Shown one piece after another: positions 9,332 to 17,617 of a stretch of DNA of 61,494 bases. The stretch's first letter is position 1. Every line of letters begins with the position of its first letter. The translations under genes were made by a program, and so were the position numbers. The stretch comes from Shewanella xiamenensis. GTDB lineage: Bacteria; Pseudomonadota; Gammaproteobacteria; Enterobacterales; Shewanellaceae. The notes below the pieces were generated by a model that was given only the letters and a program-made list of their open reading frames with translations, was not told the origin of the DNA and ran no database searches. The stretch lies in contig NZ_BMOP01000004.1 of the NCBI RefSeq assembly GCF_014647135.1, positions 1-61,494 on the forward strand, in the 5' to 3' direction.

Positions 9332-10693
9332 TTAACGAATTTGCAGAACAGTTTGTTGCAGAGTGTTATTCACTTCCAGCGTACGTGAGTTGGCTTGGAA
9401 GTTACGTTGTGCCGAAATCAAATCCACCAGCTCAGTCGTCAAGTCAATGTTAGATTGCTCTAACGCTGAAGAACTGAGACTACCAAACGTACCACTGTTA
9501 GGCTCACCAGCCAGCGCAGGACCTGACGATAAACTGGCTTTCCACGAGGTATTACCCACTTGTGTCAACCCTTGTTCGTTTGCAAAGCGAACTAAAGCAA
9601 CGCGGGCTAATGGCACTGTTGAACCATTGGAGTAACTGGCAGTGATCAAACCATCTTCACCAATTTCGACATTGGTTAAACGCCCTACTGTGGTACCGTC
9701 CTGTGACAATTCAGTGGCGGCAAAGGGAGCTGAATATTGGGTTGGTGCATTAAATTTAATAGTCACGGCTTGAGTGCCATCAGCACCAGGGCCTAACACG
9801 CCAGCGCCGCCAACCCCTAGCACTTCGGTGGCGACGACTGCCGGATCACTCCCAGTATACACACCGACAGAATTAAACTTCAGAACCGATCCCTTCCAGC
9901 CGCCAGCCGTTTGAGCTGTGCCAGAGGCATCGGGAGTGCCATCACCATTGGTGTCAGTCTGATATGTACCAGCAGGGCCAGAAATATCAACTTGTTTACC
10001 ATCAATGGCATAGTATGCAACCCAGTTGTTTTCACCATTATATGAGCCATTATTTGGCTTGACGAAATAGGTCGTCATGATATGTGGCTCACCCAGAGAG
10101 TCATAAATCGTCATGGATGTCACACTGTTATAGGTTTTGGAGTCTAAAGGATCAAAAGCAGCAGGATCGAGTGAACCTTCTTTTGCATTTAAATTCATCT
10201 GCAAAGTCACGTTTTCAGTTTGAACAGGGCTACCTGCAGTATCAGGAATTTGTACTGGCTTAGCTGTCGTTAAACTGACAGAGGTAGAGTTACCATCTTT
10301 ATCTACAGGAAAGGTCTGCAAAAAATTCCCTGCTGAGTCAACCATATAATTATTTTTGTCGACTTTGAAAGCACCTGCCCGAGTAAACTGATGATCCAAG
10401 GTACCTATCTCGGACGCAGTTACAAAAAAGCCACCGCCTTTAATCGCTAAATCTAACGAGTTATTCGTCAGTTGCAAACTACCTTGGTGGAATTGCTGCG
10501 CCACTTGGCTCGTAGCCACACCGCCACCCACAGCGGTTTTTGAGTTTGAGAAAATTGAATTAGCGTAAACATCCGCAAATTCAGCACGCGACTCTTTAAA
10601 GCCAATGGTGTTAGCATTCGCGATATTGTTCGCAGTAGTGTTCAAATCTTTCTGCGCAGCAGAAATGCCACTCAATGCAATGTTAAACGACAT
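9332..10693 (-). CDS. flgE: Flagellar hook protein FlgE
   Basis: 453 residues; the hook subunit. It begins MSFNIALSGISAAQKDLNTTANNIANANTIGFKESRAEF and ends [44 protein letters not shown], both diagnostic. The middle carries extra surface domains, as is usual for polar flagella. It follows flgD by 69 bases, and a strong hairpin lies after its stop, consistent with a highly expressed gene that ends the first rod/hook transcript. Confidence 0.97.
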   Translation of the reverse strand: MSFNIALSGISAAQKDLNTTANNIANANTIGFKESRAEFADVYANSIFSNSKTAVGGGVATSQVAQQFHQGSLQLTNNSLDLAIKGGGFFVTASEIGTLDHQFTRAGAFKVDKNNYMVDSAGNFLQTFPVDKDGNSTSVSLTTAKPVQIPDTAGSPVQTENVTLQMNLNAKEGSLDPAAFDPLDSKTYNSVTSMTIYDSLGEPHIMTTYFVKPNNGSYNGENNWVAYYAIDGKQVDISGPAGTYQTDTNGDGTPDASGTAQTAGGWKGSVLKFNSVGVYTGSDPAVVATEVLGVGGAGVLGPGADGTQAVTIKFNAPTQYSAPFAATELSQDGTTVGRLTNVEIGEDGLITASYSNGSTVPLARVALVRFANEQGLTQVGNTSWKASLSSGPALAGEPNSGTFGSLSSSALEQSNIDLTTELVDLISAQRNFQANSRTLEVNNTLQQTVLQIR

Positions 10694-10762
10694 AATTCAC
10701 CTCTACATTTGCTCAATTCAATGATGGACAAGTGTGATGTCCATTTACAATCTTGATAACGA

Positions 10763-11542
10763 TTAAACTTCACTAATCGCAAGTACATCCGACAGTTTAA
10801 AGGCCATTCCACCCTTGAGATTCAAAATGGCGCCAGTCGCTGCAGTACCTAAAGAAACACTGGTCACATGCGCATAGGTCGATACAGCTAACGCTTGTGA
10901 TTTATCATTCACCAAACCCGATGCTTTAATCGAGTAATTACCTGCAGCAACGGGTTCTCCTTTATCATTCAAACCATCCCACTTGACATCAGTGTTACCC
11001 CCCTTACTACCATCAACAGTAAATGTTCTAACGACTTGCCCCTTATCATCTTCGATTCGAACATTAATGACGGGAATTTTCTCTGAAGTACTGATCACAC
11101 CATTTAAGCCTGGGCTTTCTGCAGAGATATAACCCGTATCAGTCGGTAACAGCACTTTTCGCCCAACTAATCCCGATGCTTGCAAAGCTTGGCTTGATGT
11201 CATCACACTGTTTAAATTAACAATTTGATCATTTAACTTAGAAATGCCATCAACAGTAGAAAAAGATGCCATCTGTGCAATCATCTGGTCGTTATCAACG
11301 GGCTTGAAGGGATCCTGCATCGATAACTGCTGGCTGAGTAATGAGAAAAAATCCTCTTGAGTGAGCTGCTGACTCTTAGCCTCTGGAACAGCAGAACTAT
11401 TCGGCAAACGTAATCCATCCAAAAATGGGTTACCTGTAGAGCTAGTCGAGGTTTTCGTGGTATTGGTTGATACCGTATTCGATTGAGTGTTTGTTTGAGT
11501 CAGCTGCGATGAGGTTTGACTCAGTTGGTTAATGAGGCTCAC
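10763..11542 (-). CDS. flgD: Flagellar hook-cap scaffold protein FlgD
   Basis: 259 residues. FlgD caps the growing hook and is discarded later. The N-terminal conserved segment contains LTQEDFFSLLSQQLSMQDPFKPVDNDQMIAQMASFSTVDGI; the C-terminal half is the Ig-like/tudor hybrid (VKWDGLNDKGEPVAAGNYSI). It lies 24 bases downstream of flgC and upstream of flgE. The first 40 residues are rich in Ser, Thr, Gln and Asn, as is common in secreted type III substrates. Confidence 0.96.
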   Translation of the reverse strand: MSLINQLSQTSSQLTQTNTQSNTVSTNTTKTSTSSTGNPFLDGLRLPNSSAVPEAKSQQLTQEDFFSLLSQQLSMQDPFKPVDNDQMIAQMASFSTVDGISKLNDQIVNLNSVMTSSQALQASGLVGRKVLLPTDTGYISAESPGLNGVISTSEKIPVINVRIEDDKGQVVRTFTVDGSKGGNTDVKWDGLNDKGEPVAAGNYSIKASGLVNDKSQALAVSTYAHVTSVSLGTAATGAILNLKGGMAFKLSDVLAISEV

Positions 11543-11566
11543 AACGTACCTCCTAAATAACGCATA

Positions 11567-11983
11567 TTATTTACCCATCCCAAGTGTTTGTTGCAGCATA
11601 GATTTTGCCGCCTCAGCCACTTGAACATTCATCTGATATGAGCGAGAAGCTGAAATCATGTCAGCCATTTCTTCCATGACATTCACATTTGGTTTGTAAA
11701 TAAAGCCATCAGCATCCGCCATCGGATGATCCGGCGAATACTCTTTTAATAGGGGCTTATCACTCTCGACTATGCCTTTCACTGTGACACCTTGGGAAGC
11801 TTGTTGCTGACTTTGCGCCTTGGCCATTTCGGCTTCGAAAATAGGATGACGAGAACGGTAAGTTTTATCTACACTGCTGGAGACTGAATCTGCGTTAGCA
11901 ATGTTACTCGCGGTAGTATTTAGCCGCAGAGACTGGGCTGACATGCCAGACCCCGCAACATCGAAGATATTAAATAAACTCAT
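11567..11983 (-). CDS. flgC: Flagellar proximal rod protein FlgC
   Basis: 138 residues, standard length. It begins MSLFNIFDVAGSGMSAQSLRLNTTASNIANADSV and ends PNVNVMEEMADMISASRSYQMNVQVAEAAKSMLQQTL, both family motifs of rod proteins. The start lies two bases after the flgB stop, so the pair is translationally coupled. It is a structural component of the rod inside the basal body. Confidence 0.97.
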   Translation of the reverse strand: MSLFNIFDVAGSGMSAQSLRLNTTASNIANADSVSSSVDKTYRSRHPIFEAEMAKAQSQQQASQGVTVKGIVESDKPLLKEYSPDHPMADADGFIYKPNVNVMEEMADMISASRSYQMNVQVAEAAKSMLQQTLGMGK

Positions 11984-11985
11984 GA

Positions 11986-12390
11986 TTAATCCCCTCTCAG
12001 CGCTTTTTTCATACCGCTAAATTTACTGTCTAAAAACCCCAGAGACATTTGATATTCGAGAGCATTTTGCATAAATGCTGATTGCTCTTGTTGAACGTCG
12101 ACAGTATTGCCATCCCCAGTATCGGGTTGATTCGGCACTCGAAATTTAACGTACTGCCCGGTTAGCTGCGCTAGCCCAAAATGCTGCTCATCAGCGGTCA
12201 TCTCTAAGCTATTACGCTGTTGTTGCTGGGTTTTAGCAACATTTAAGGCGGCAGAAAAATCGACGTCACGGGCTTTATAATGTGGCGTATCAGCATTTGC
12301 GATATTGCTTGAAATCACTTCAGCCCGCTCAGCACGGATCCCCAACGTGAATTGGTGAACACCCAGTGCCTTATCAAAATTAATCGCCAT
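11986..12390 (-). CDS. flgB: Flagellar proximal rod protein FlgB
   Basis: 134 residues, normal for FlgB. The signature [19 protein letters not shown] is present, as is the C-terminal [23 protein letters not shown] helix. It is the first gene of the rod/hook operon, directly behind the sigma-54 promoter at 12426-12440 and behind a terminator that isolates it from cheR. Confidence 0.97.
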   Translation of the reverse strand: MAINFDKALGVHQFTLGIRAERAEVISSNIANADTPHYKARDVDFSAALNVAKTQQQQRNSLEMTADEQHFGLAQLTGQYVKFRVPNQPDTGDGNTVDVQQEQSAFMQNALEYQMSLGFLDSKFSGMKKALRGD

Positions 12391-12425
12391 AAAATTGCCT
12401 CCATCGTGTCACTCACGGGTACAAA

Positions 12426-12440
12426 GCAATTCATGTGCCA
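12426..12440 (-). promoter_or_regulatory. Sigma-54 promoter of the flgBCDE operon
   Basis: On the minus strand TGGCAC-N5-TTGC is a perfect match to the RpoN -24/-12 consensus, 36 bases upstream of the flgB start. An enhancer-binding protein such as FlrC would be expected to act on it; that protein is outside the window. Confidence 0.85.
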
Positions 12441-12490
12441 ATACTTTTATGGGAGGTAATAAAGTTTGTGAGGGATATAGCAGATAAAAA

Positions 12491-12514
12491 AATTACCGAA
12501 CTATGCCGGTAATT
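12491..12514 (-). terminator. Terminator of cheV-cheR
   Basis: AATTACCG (12491-12498) pairs with CGGTAATT (12507-12514); on the minus strand it is followed directly by a run of T. It lies just after the cheR stop at 12534. Confidence 0.8.
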
Positions 12515-12533
12515 ATCGATTAAAATCAAACGC

Positions 12534-13367
12534 TTAAGTTTTCTTTTGGTAATAAATGCCAGGGTTACAACGAACCATATCAAATTCATCAGTAAGGCCA
12601 GCAATGGATTCGGATGCGCCTAAAAAGAGGATACCTTTGGGATTTAACGCGGCAGCAAATTGCCGCAAAATTTTTGCTTTTGCCTCAGGGGCAAAATAGA
12701 TCAACACATTTCGGCAAAAAATAATGTCAAACTTACCCAACAAAGTGTAACTCTCGAGCAAGTTATGAGCTCGGAAATTGACGAGACGTTTAACGTTATC
12801 CTTTATGCGCATGTTGCCAGAAGGCAAAGCATCAAAAAACTGCCGCTTACGTTCTTCAGACAATCCACGTGCTAACGCTAAACTATCATACTCAGCATTT
12901 TTACAACGCTCCAACATAGAAGGCGAAAGATCCGTTGCTTGAATCGAGGCACCACCAGGCAGCGCCCCTGGTTTTTTTTGCTGGTACTCTAATATGGTCA
13001 TTGCTAAAGAATATGGCTCTTGACCCGACGAGCAAGCTGCAGACCATATCTTTAAAGGTCTACCTAACTTACTGTATTCTGGTAATAGCACATTATTAAG
13101 CAATTCAAATGGATAACGATCACGAAACCATAAGGTTTCATTAGTGGTCATGGCATCAATAACTTCAGCTCGTAAAGCTCGTTCCGTGGGTTTCATCGAA
13201 TGCTTTACCACATCGGATAACGAAGGAAGGTTATATTTGCCCATCAATGGCGCGAGACGACTACGTACGAGGTATTGTTTATTTTCACCTAGCACGATGC
13301 CGCTATGTTGTTCTAAGAACAACCTAAATTGATTATATTCTGCTTCAGCGAGTGATTTATCAGGCAC
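12534..13367 (-). CDS. cheR: Chemotaxis protein methyltransferase CheR
   Basis: About 277 residues. It transfers methyl groups from S-adenosylmethionine to glutamates on chemoreceptors. An N-terminal helical domain (about 1-75) is followed by the MTTNETLWFRDRYPFELL motif. The SAM-binding Rossmann domain has WSAACSSGQEPYSLA in place of the usual GTGEEPYS, and FDIIFCRNVLIYF follows further on. GTG codons at 13373 and 13367 are both possible starts; AGGA has ideal spacing only for the second. It lies downstream of cheV and upstream of flgB, the normal arrangement in Vibrio and Shewanella polar-flagellar loci. Confidence 0.94.
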   Translation of the reverse strand: MPDKSLAEAEYNQFRLFLEQHSGIVLGENKQYLVRSRLAPLMGKYNLPSLSDVVKHSMKPTERALRAEVIDAMTTNETLWFRDRYPFELLNNVLLPEYSKLGRPLKIWSAACSSGQEPYSLAMTILEYQQKKPGALPGGASIQATDLSPSMLERCKNAEYDSLALARGLSEERKRQFFDALPSGNMRIKDNVKRLVNFRAHNLLESYTLLGKFDIIFCRNVLIYFAPEAKAKILRQFAAALNPKGILFLGASESIAGLTDEFDMVRCNPGIYYQKKT

Positions 13368-13475
13368 ATTCACGTCCTAGATCCTATAGCAAGCACCAAA
13401 ATAAGTGCACAACAATCATGTAATAAGGGCTAGATTATAGCGTAAAGCTCAACTAGGCACTAACCCACACTCTCA

Positions 13476-14396
13476 CTACAAACTTAAATGCTTGTTCACT
13501 GCCGCAGCTAATTCGTCAGGGTTAAATTTTGCGATAAAGTCATTGGCACCAACCTTTTGTACCATGGCTTGGTTAAAGACACCGCTTAATGAGGTGTGCA
13601 GTACCACCTTGATATTTTTAAGCTTAGGATCATCACGGATCTCAGCCGTTAAGGTATAACCATCCATTTCGGGCATCTCAATATCGGAGATAATGAGTGG
13701 AATTTCATCGGCAACGTTATTCATTTCACTTGCAATGGCCTTGAGCTTATCAAGTGCCTCACGACCATCTTTTGCCGTGTCAATTTGTAAATTTAACGAC
13801 TCTAACGACCGAATAATTTGCTTGCGTGCCACCGCAGAATCATCAATCACCATAATATGGTAATGCTGACTTCTATCGAGAGTAAGTTGCTCATTAACCT
13901 CTTCACTAATGGCCGTTTTGACAGGTGAGATTTCATCTAAAATCTTTTCAACATCCAAGATTTCAACCAATTCACCTTCAATCTCGGTAACCGCGGTTAA
14001 ATAGGAATAACGCCCAGCACCTTGCGGTGGCGGCATAATAGCTTCCCAGTTCATGTTGATAATACGTTCAACAGAACTAACCAAGAACCCCTGCACACTA
14101 CGGTTATATTCCGAAATGATGATAAAGCAATTTTCAGTGCTCGCTAACGGACGCCCTCCCGTTGCCGCACTCAGATCGATAACAGAAATAGTGGTGCCAC
14201 GAATATGGGCAACTCCTTTGACGTAAGGATTGAGCTTAGGCAATGTCGTTAATGGCGGGCATTGCAAAACCTCTTTCACTTTAAATACGTTTATCCCAAA
14301 CCGTTGACGACCATTTAACTTAAATAGCAATAGTTCTAGCCGGTTTTGACCTACGAGTTGGGTTCGTTTGTTGACTGAATCAAGAATACTCGACAT
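13476..14396 (-). CDS. cheV: Chemotaxis coupling protein CheV (CheW-receiver fusion)
   Basis: 306 residues. Residues 20-160 form a CheW-like coupling domain and 178-305 a response-regulator receiver. Receiver residues can be read: the acidic pair Asp185-Asp186, phospho-acceptor Asp238 in LIISDIEMPEMDGYTL, and Lys290 in NDFIAKF. It links receptors to the CheA kinase and can buffer phosphate. It is followed by cheR (gap about 108 bases), and a sigma-28-like site lies upstream. The family call is secure. Confidence 0.95.
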   Translation of the reverse strand: MSSILDSVNKRTQLVGQNRLELLLFKLNGRQRFGINVFKVKEVLQCPPLTTLPKLNPYVKGVAHIRGTTISVIDLSAATGGRPLASTENCFIIISEYNRSVQGFLVSSVERIINMNWEAIMPPPQGAGRYSYLTAVTEIEGELVEILDVEKILDEISPVKTAISEEVNEQLTLDRSQHYHIMVIDDSAVARKQIIRSLESLNLQIDTAKDGREALDKLKAIASEMNNVADEIPLIISDIEMPEMDGYTLTAEIRDDPKLKNIKVVLHTSLSGVFNQAMVQKVGANDFIAKFNPDELAAAVNKHLSL

Positions 14397-14473
14397 AACT
14401 CTGCCTTGTTGTTCTGTTTATGTACGGCCCTAAAACTCGTTTGAGTATAGGCATATTAATTGCTTACGTCTTG

Positions 14474-14500
14474 TTATCGATAAACATAGTTGAAACTAAG
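14474..14500 (-). promoter_or_regulatory. Probable sigma-28 promoter of cheV
   Basis: On the minus strand CTTAGTTT-N11-ATCGATAA keeps most of the -10 (CGATAA) and the exact 11-base spacer, with an imperfect -35. It lies 78 bases upstream of cheV. Confidence 0.45.
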
Positions 14501-14601
14501 TCAAACTTCTGACACCAAAAATCTAAGAAAGAAGCATTGAACAGTTTCACGCTTGATAAAAGTATAGGTGTATTCTGGCGTTACAAGCTAGTCTCTTCAT
14601 T

Positions 14602-15309
14602 ATGAAAGTAAATTTAGTCTATTTTTTGAGTATTTTCGCACTTTTTCTATCCACGGCAGCTAAGGCTGAACCCGTGATACCTAGCGTATCGGCGATATCC
14701 GAATTAGCTAAAGCCCTTATTAATGAAAAGATTGCTGTACCTGCAAATGCGAAAGTCGACATTAATCCACAAACGGTCGATAACCGAATGCTGCCAGCAC
14801 AGTGTACATCACCAATAAGGGTCGAATTAGCTTCAGAACGCGAAATTAGCCGTAATAACACCATAAAAGTTAGTTGTGATACCCCCGATCTCGCCTACCC
14901 TTGGCAGATTTTTATGTCTGTTAGAGTAGACATTCTTTTTCCTGTTGTGGTCGCAACCGAAACCTTAGCGCCAGGTGAATTAATCAATCCTTTACAGGTC
15001 GAGATCCGCTATGTTGACCAAAATAGTTTGCGTGGCATGCAATTTAGCGATACTAATCAGCTAACAGGCGTGAGAGTTAAACGCCGAGTCGCGAAAAATT
15101 ATCCTATTTTTGCGAACAACCTTTGCTTTGTCTGTAAAAATGACACAGTGTCGATTTATGTGCGTTCAAATAACTTCGTACTAAAAACTGTGGGAGAGGC
15201 GCTGCAAGATGGTAATATCGGCGACCAAATTCGAATCAAAAATAGCAGTTCTAACAAAGAGCTAGATGCCATAATTACGGCGATTGGCGAAGTAGAAGTT
15301 AGAATGTAA
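14602..15309 (+). CDS. flgA: Flagellar P-ring assembly chaperone FlgA
   Basis: 235 residues. A signal peptide covers residues 1-22 (cut after AKA), so the protein is periplasmic, where FlgA helps FlgI assemble into the P ring. The C-terminal half is the SAF-like domain (VVATETLAPGELINPLQVEIRYVD; GEALQDGNIGDQIRIKNSSSNKELDAIITAIGEVEV). It is divergent from cheV and is followed 74 bases later by flgM, which has its own promoter. The call rests on the domain pattern plus position. Confidence 0.93.
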   Translation: MKVNLVYFLSIFALFLSTAAKAEPVIPSVSAISELAKALINEKIAVPANAKVDINPQTVDNRMLPAQCTSPIRVELASEREISRNNTIKVSCDTPDLAYPWQIFMSVRVDILFPVVVATETLAPGELINPLQVEIRYVDQNSLRGMQFSDTNQLTGVRVKRRVAKNYPIFANNLCFVCKNDTVSIYVRSNNFVLKTVGEALQDGNIGDQIRIKNSSSNKELDAIITAIGEVEVRM

Positions 15310-15316
15310 AATAAGC

Positions 15317-15343
15317 TAAAGCTTTTCGATAAGCTGCCGATAC
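15317..15343 (+). promoter_or_regulatory. Sigma-28 promoter of flgMN
   Basis: TAAAGCTT-N11-GCCGATAC matches the FliA consensus at nearly every position with exact spacing. It starts eight bases after the flgA stop. It would let FliA drive its own anti-sigma factor, the known feedback in flagellar cascades. Confidence 0.85.
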
Positions 15344-15383
15344 CCCAGTTAAGAAATCCGTATACATGACGCTGGAGCCTAAA

Positions 15384-15710
15384 ATGGCAATTGATATTAG
15401 CAAATTTAACGCCGGAGCGGCCGCACAAGTCCGTTCAAACAGCACTAAACAAAGCAGCGAAAGCGAGAAAACCTCTCAGGTAGCGGCTAAATCAACTCAA
15501 CTAAAAGGTGACTCTGTTGTCATTACGGCTCAAGCTCAACAGTTACAAGGAGCTCAAACCAAAATGGCCAGTCTACCTGAAGTCGACCAAAAGAAGGTGG
15601 CCGAAATAAAACAAGCCATTGCCGAAGGTCGTTATAAAATTGATCCCGAAAAGTTGGCTGCGAATATTGCCAGCTTCGAAGCAGAATTAAATGAGCTTAA
15701 TAAAGAGTAA
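15384..15710 (+). CDS. flgM: Anti-sigma-28 factor FlgM
   Basis: 108 residues. It binds and blocks FliA until it is exported through the finished hook. The N-terminus MAIDISKFNAG is typical, and the C-terminal part (VDQKKVAEIKQAIAEGRYKIDPEKLAANIASFEAEL) is the sigma-binding FlgM domain. I chose the ATG at 15384 because GGAG lies six bases upstream; the earlier ATG at 15366 lacks a site. The start is about 40 bases after the sigma-28 -10 element. Confidence 0.94.
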   Translation: MAIDISKFNAGAAAQVRSNSTKQSSESEKTSQVAAKSTQLKGDSVVITAQAQQLQGAQTKMASLPEVDQKKVAEIKQAIAEGRYKIDPEKLAANIASFEAELNELNKE

Positions 15711-15712
15711 CT

Positions 15713-16138
15713 ATGACAGAAATAGCTAAACTGGTAGATCAACAACACGCCCATTTGGCTGTTCTTAAACAAATTATTCTTAAGGAAAAAGGCGCTTTGG
15801 TTGACCAAAACGCCGATTTGCTTTTGTCGCTTGCTGAGCAAAAATCAACATGTCTACAAGACCTTAAAGCAAATGATGACTTGCTGGCTAGTCACAGCGA
15901 TAAAGCCTTACTCACAGAGCAAGTTGAGCTATCCGATAAAATGGCAGTGGTTAAAGAGGCTCTAGCAGAATGCAAAGATCTCAACGCACAAAATGCTAGT
16001 TTGATCGAGATGAATCTTGCAAGCCTAAACCGCTTTGCTCAAGCCTTGCAGGCGAGCCGAAATGCCACCACGCTGACGTATAACGATAAAGGTAAAACAT
16101 CAACAATCTCAAGCTTAGGCAATGATCTAAAAGCGTAA
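15713..16138 (+). CDS. flgN: Flagellar export chaperone FlgN
   Basis: 141 residues, mostly alpha-helical with heptad patterns, as expected for the chaperone of FlgK and FlgL. The sequence itself is poorly conserved; the call relies on helix content, length and the invariant flgM-flgN order, here with only two bases between the genes. A perfect 17-bp hairpin terminator follows. Confidence 0.88.
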   Translation: MTEIAKLVDQQHAHLAVLKQIILKEKGALVDQNADLLLSLAEQKSTCLQDLKANDDLLASHSDKALLTEQVELSDKMAVVKEALAECKDLNAQNASLIEMNLASLNRFAQALQASRNATTLTYNDKGKTSTISSLGNDLKA

Positions 16139-16163
16139 GGTGTTATAAGTACAAACGGATTTC

Positions 16164-16200
16164 AAACAAAAACCGCGCTTAGTAAGCGCGGTTTTTGTTT
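16164..16200. terminator. Bidirectional terminator between flgN and flgP
   Basis: Bases 16164-16180 pair perfectly with 16184-16200 (17 bp, three-base loop). The GC-rich core is flanked by A and T runs on both sides, so it can stop transcription from either strand of the two convergent operons. Confidence 0.9.
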
Positions 16201-16260
16201 ATCGATTATCCGTACCCAAACCATCTCATGCTTGTCTTCTGGCGGATAGGAGATAACACC

Positions 16261-16710
16261 TTAAAAGTAAGTGACTTCTTTAATTCTCTGTGGCCGACTC
16301 TGCTGCTGATAGATTTGCCATACCTTAGAAAAATCAAGTTCTAACTCAGTAACATAATGCTCACCTGCGGGATAACTTTTAACTACTCTTGCGCCGCGGA
16401 TCACCCCAGTGACTGAAGCTTTAACATTATCATCGGTTAGCATCCAATCACTGACACTGCTGTTAGCGGTGATCTTTTGACCATATACTTGTTCAGCTAG
16501 CTCACGGTAAGCCACAATTTTGGATGCTTGCATCGCCATCAACATTCTTTGAGATTGCTCTTTCGCTGGTTGAGTCGCTAACGGGGCATAACCAATTGCC
16601 GTTAGCTTAGGGAAGCTAGATGGAGGAACATCTTCCCACTGCACATACTTGTCTCTAGAGGCACAACTTGTCAGTAGAAGCGCCGCAATCACCAACAGGT
16701 AGCGTTTCAT
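16261..16710 (-). CDS. flgP: Flagellar outer-membrane lipoprotein FlgP
   Basis: 149 residues with a lipobox LLTSC (cysteine about residue 16) and an LPP20-like domain (AYRELAEQVYGQKITANSSVSDWMLTDDNVKASVTGVIRGARVV). In Vibrio, FlgP is part of the H ring or outer-membrane ring needed to keep the sheathed polar flagellum in place. Its ATG overlaps the flgO stop (ATGA), so the two are coupled. It is divergent from flgT, the same trio as in Vibrio. Confidence 0.88.
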   Translation of the reverse strand: MKRYLLVIAALLLTSCASRDKYVQWEDVPPSSFPKLTAIGYAPLATQPAKEQSQRMLMAMQASKIVAYRELAEQVYGQKITANSSVSDWMLTDDNVKASVTGVIRGARVVKSYPAGEHYVTELELDFSKVWQIYQQQSRPQRIKEVTYF

Positions 16711-17339
16711 TTTCCATCTCCTAATACACGCACTTCATTCATACCGGGAGCCGACTGACGATATAAAATCCCATCGAGGGAGATCACTTGCTCAGAGGGC
16801 TGCATATAATTGCTTAATTCTTTTTGTGTAACAAAGGTCTGTGAAGCTGACACCACTCGGTTGTTACTTAAGGTAACGATTCGAGTATTAATCGCTAAGC
16901 CATTAGTCGTCGGGCTCATCGTGGATACCACAATATGGTCAACAGGCAAATTAGTAGACAATTTTTGCCAGTCACGCGTCAAAATAAAATCGCCCTCACC
17001 AGTAACACGCAGTCCATCGGCGAGATTTAACTCCACCACATTAAATTGAAAACTGTGCAACGATGCCATGAGTCCCTGCTGCAATTGCAGCGCAACCGCA
17101 TTCGTACTCGTCATGTCGCCCACTAATACTGGTGTAGTTACAACGATAGGTTGATCAGGACGCAATGCATCATTTTGCTTGACTAGCTCGGTCACAATAC
17201 GCTGCGCTAAATGATTAATCACCGCTGTCGGCGGCAAACCATTGCCATCAACTAGACTAGGTTTTGGCGGCACAACGGGTTTAGTCGCACACCCAATCAG
17301 CGCCAAAAGAGCCAGGGGAATGAACGCACGCTTTAGCAT
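16707..17339 (-). CDS. flgO: Flagellar outer-membrane lipoprotein FlgO
   Basis: About 210 residues. It begins MLKRAFIPLALLALIGC, a lipoprotein signal with the cysteine at 17. The body fits the FlgO domain (HLAQRIVTELVKQNDALRPDQPIVVTTPVLVGD). GAGG lies eight bases before the ATG at 17339; a longer frame to 17387 adds residues that would mask the signal peptide. Together with FlgP and FlgT it builds the H ring around the L and P rings. A sigma-28 promoter lies about 110 bases upstream. Confidence 0.88.
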   Translation of the reverse strand: MLKRAFIPLALLALIGCATKPVVPPKPSLVDGNGLPPTAVINHLAQRIVTELVKQNDALRPDQPIVVTTPVLVGDMTSTNAVALQLQQGLMASLHSFQFNVVELNLADGLRVTGEGDFILTRDWQKLSTNLPVDHIVVSTMSPTTNGLAINTRIVTLSNNRVVSASQTFVTQKELSNYMQPSEQVISLDGILYRQSAPGMNEVRVLGDGK

Positions 17340-17453
17340 GGGAATAACCTCATTATCGATATCAATGCGCCTCAAAGCGAGCCGCAATCTTTAGTCAAAA
17401 AGATTGCAAATATTAGACCAAGTCAAAATACAATCCTTGATTCACTCACCAGA

Positions 17454-17480
17454 TTATCGACAACGGTGCCAATAACTTTA
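17454..17480 (-). promoter_or_regulatory. Sigma-28 promoter of flgO-flgP
   Basis: On the minus strand TAAAGTTA-N11-GTCGATAA differs from the consensus by one base in each half. It points towards flgO, giving a leader of about 110 bases. Confidence 0.75.
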
Positions 17481-17617
17481 CCCTCGACACCTATTCAGCA
17501 ACTTCAGATAGTTTGGGTATATTTCATAAATCAGGCACGGAACTTGCTATTACAGCCAATAAAACCGCCATTAAACTGACTCAACTGATTGGCACAATTG
17601 ACCTGAAGGGCTTATTA

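Noticed and set aside
17583..17604. Sigma-54-like TGGCAC before flgT
   Set aside because: The -24 part is present but the -12 TTGC is missing at the required distance.
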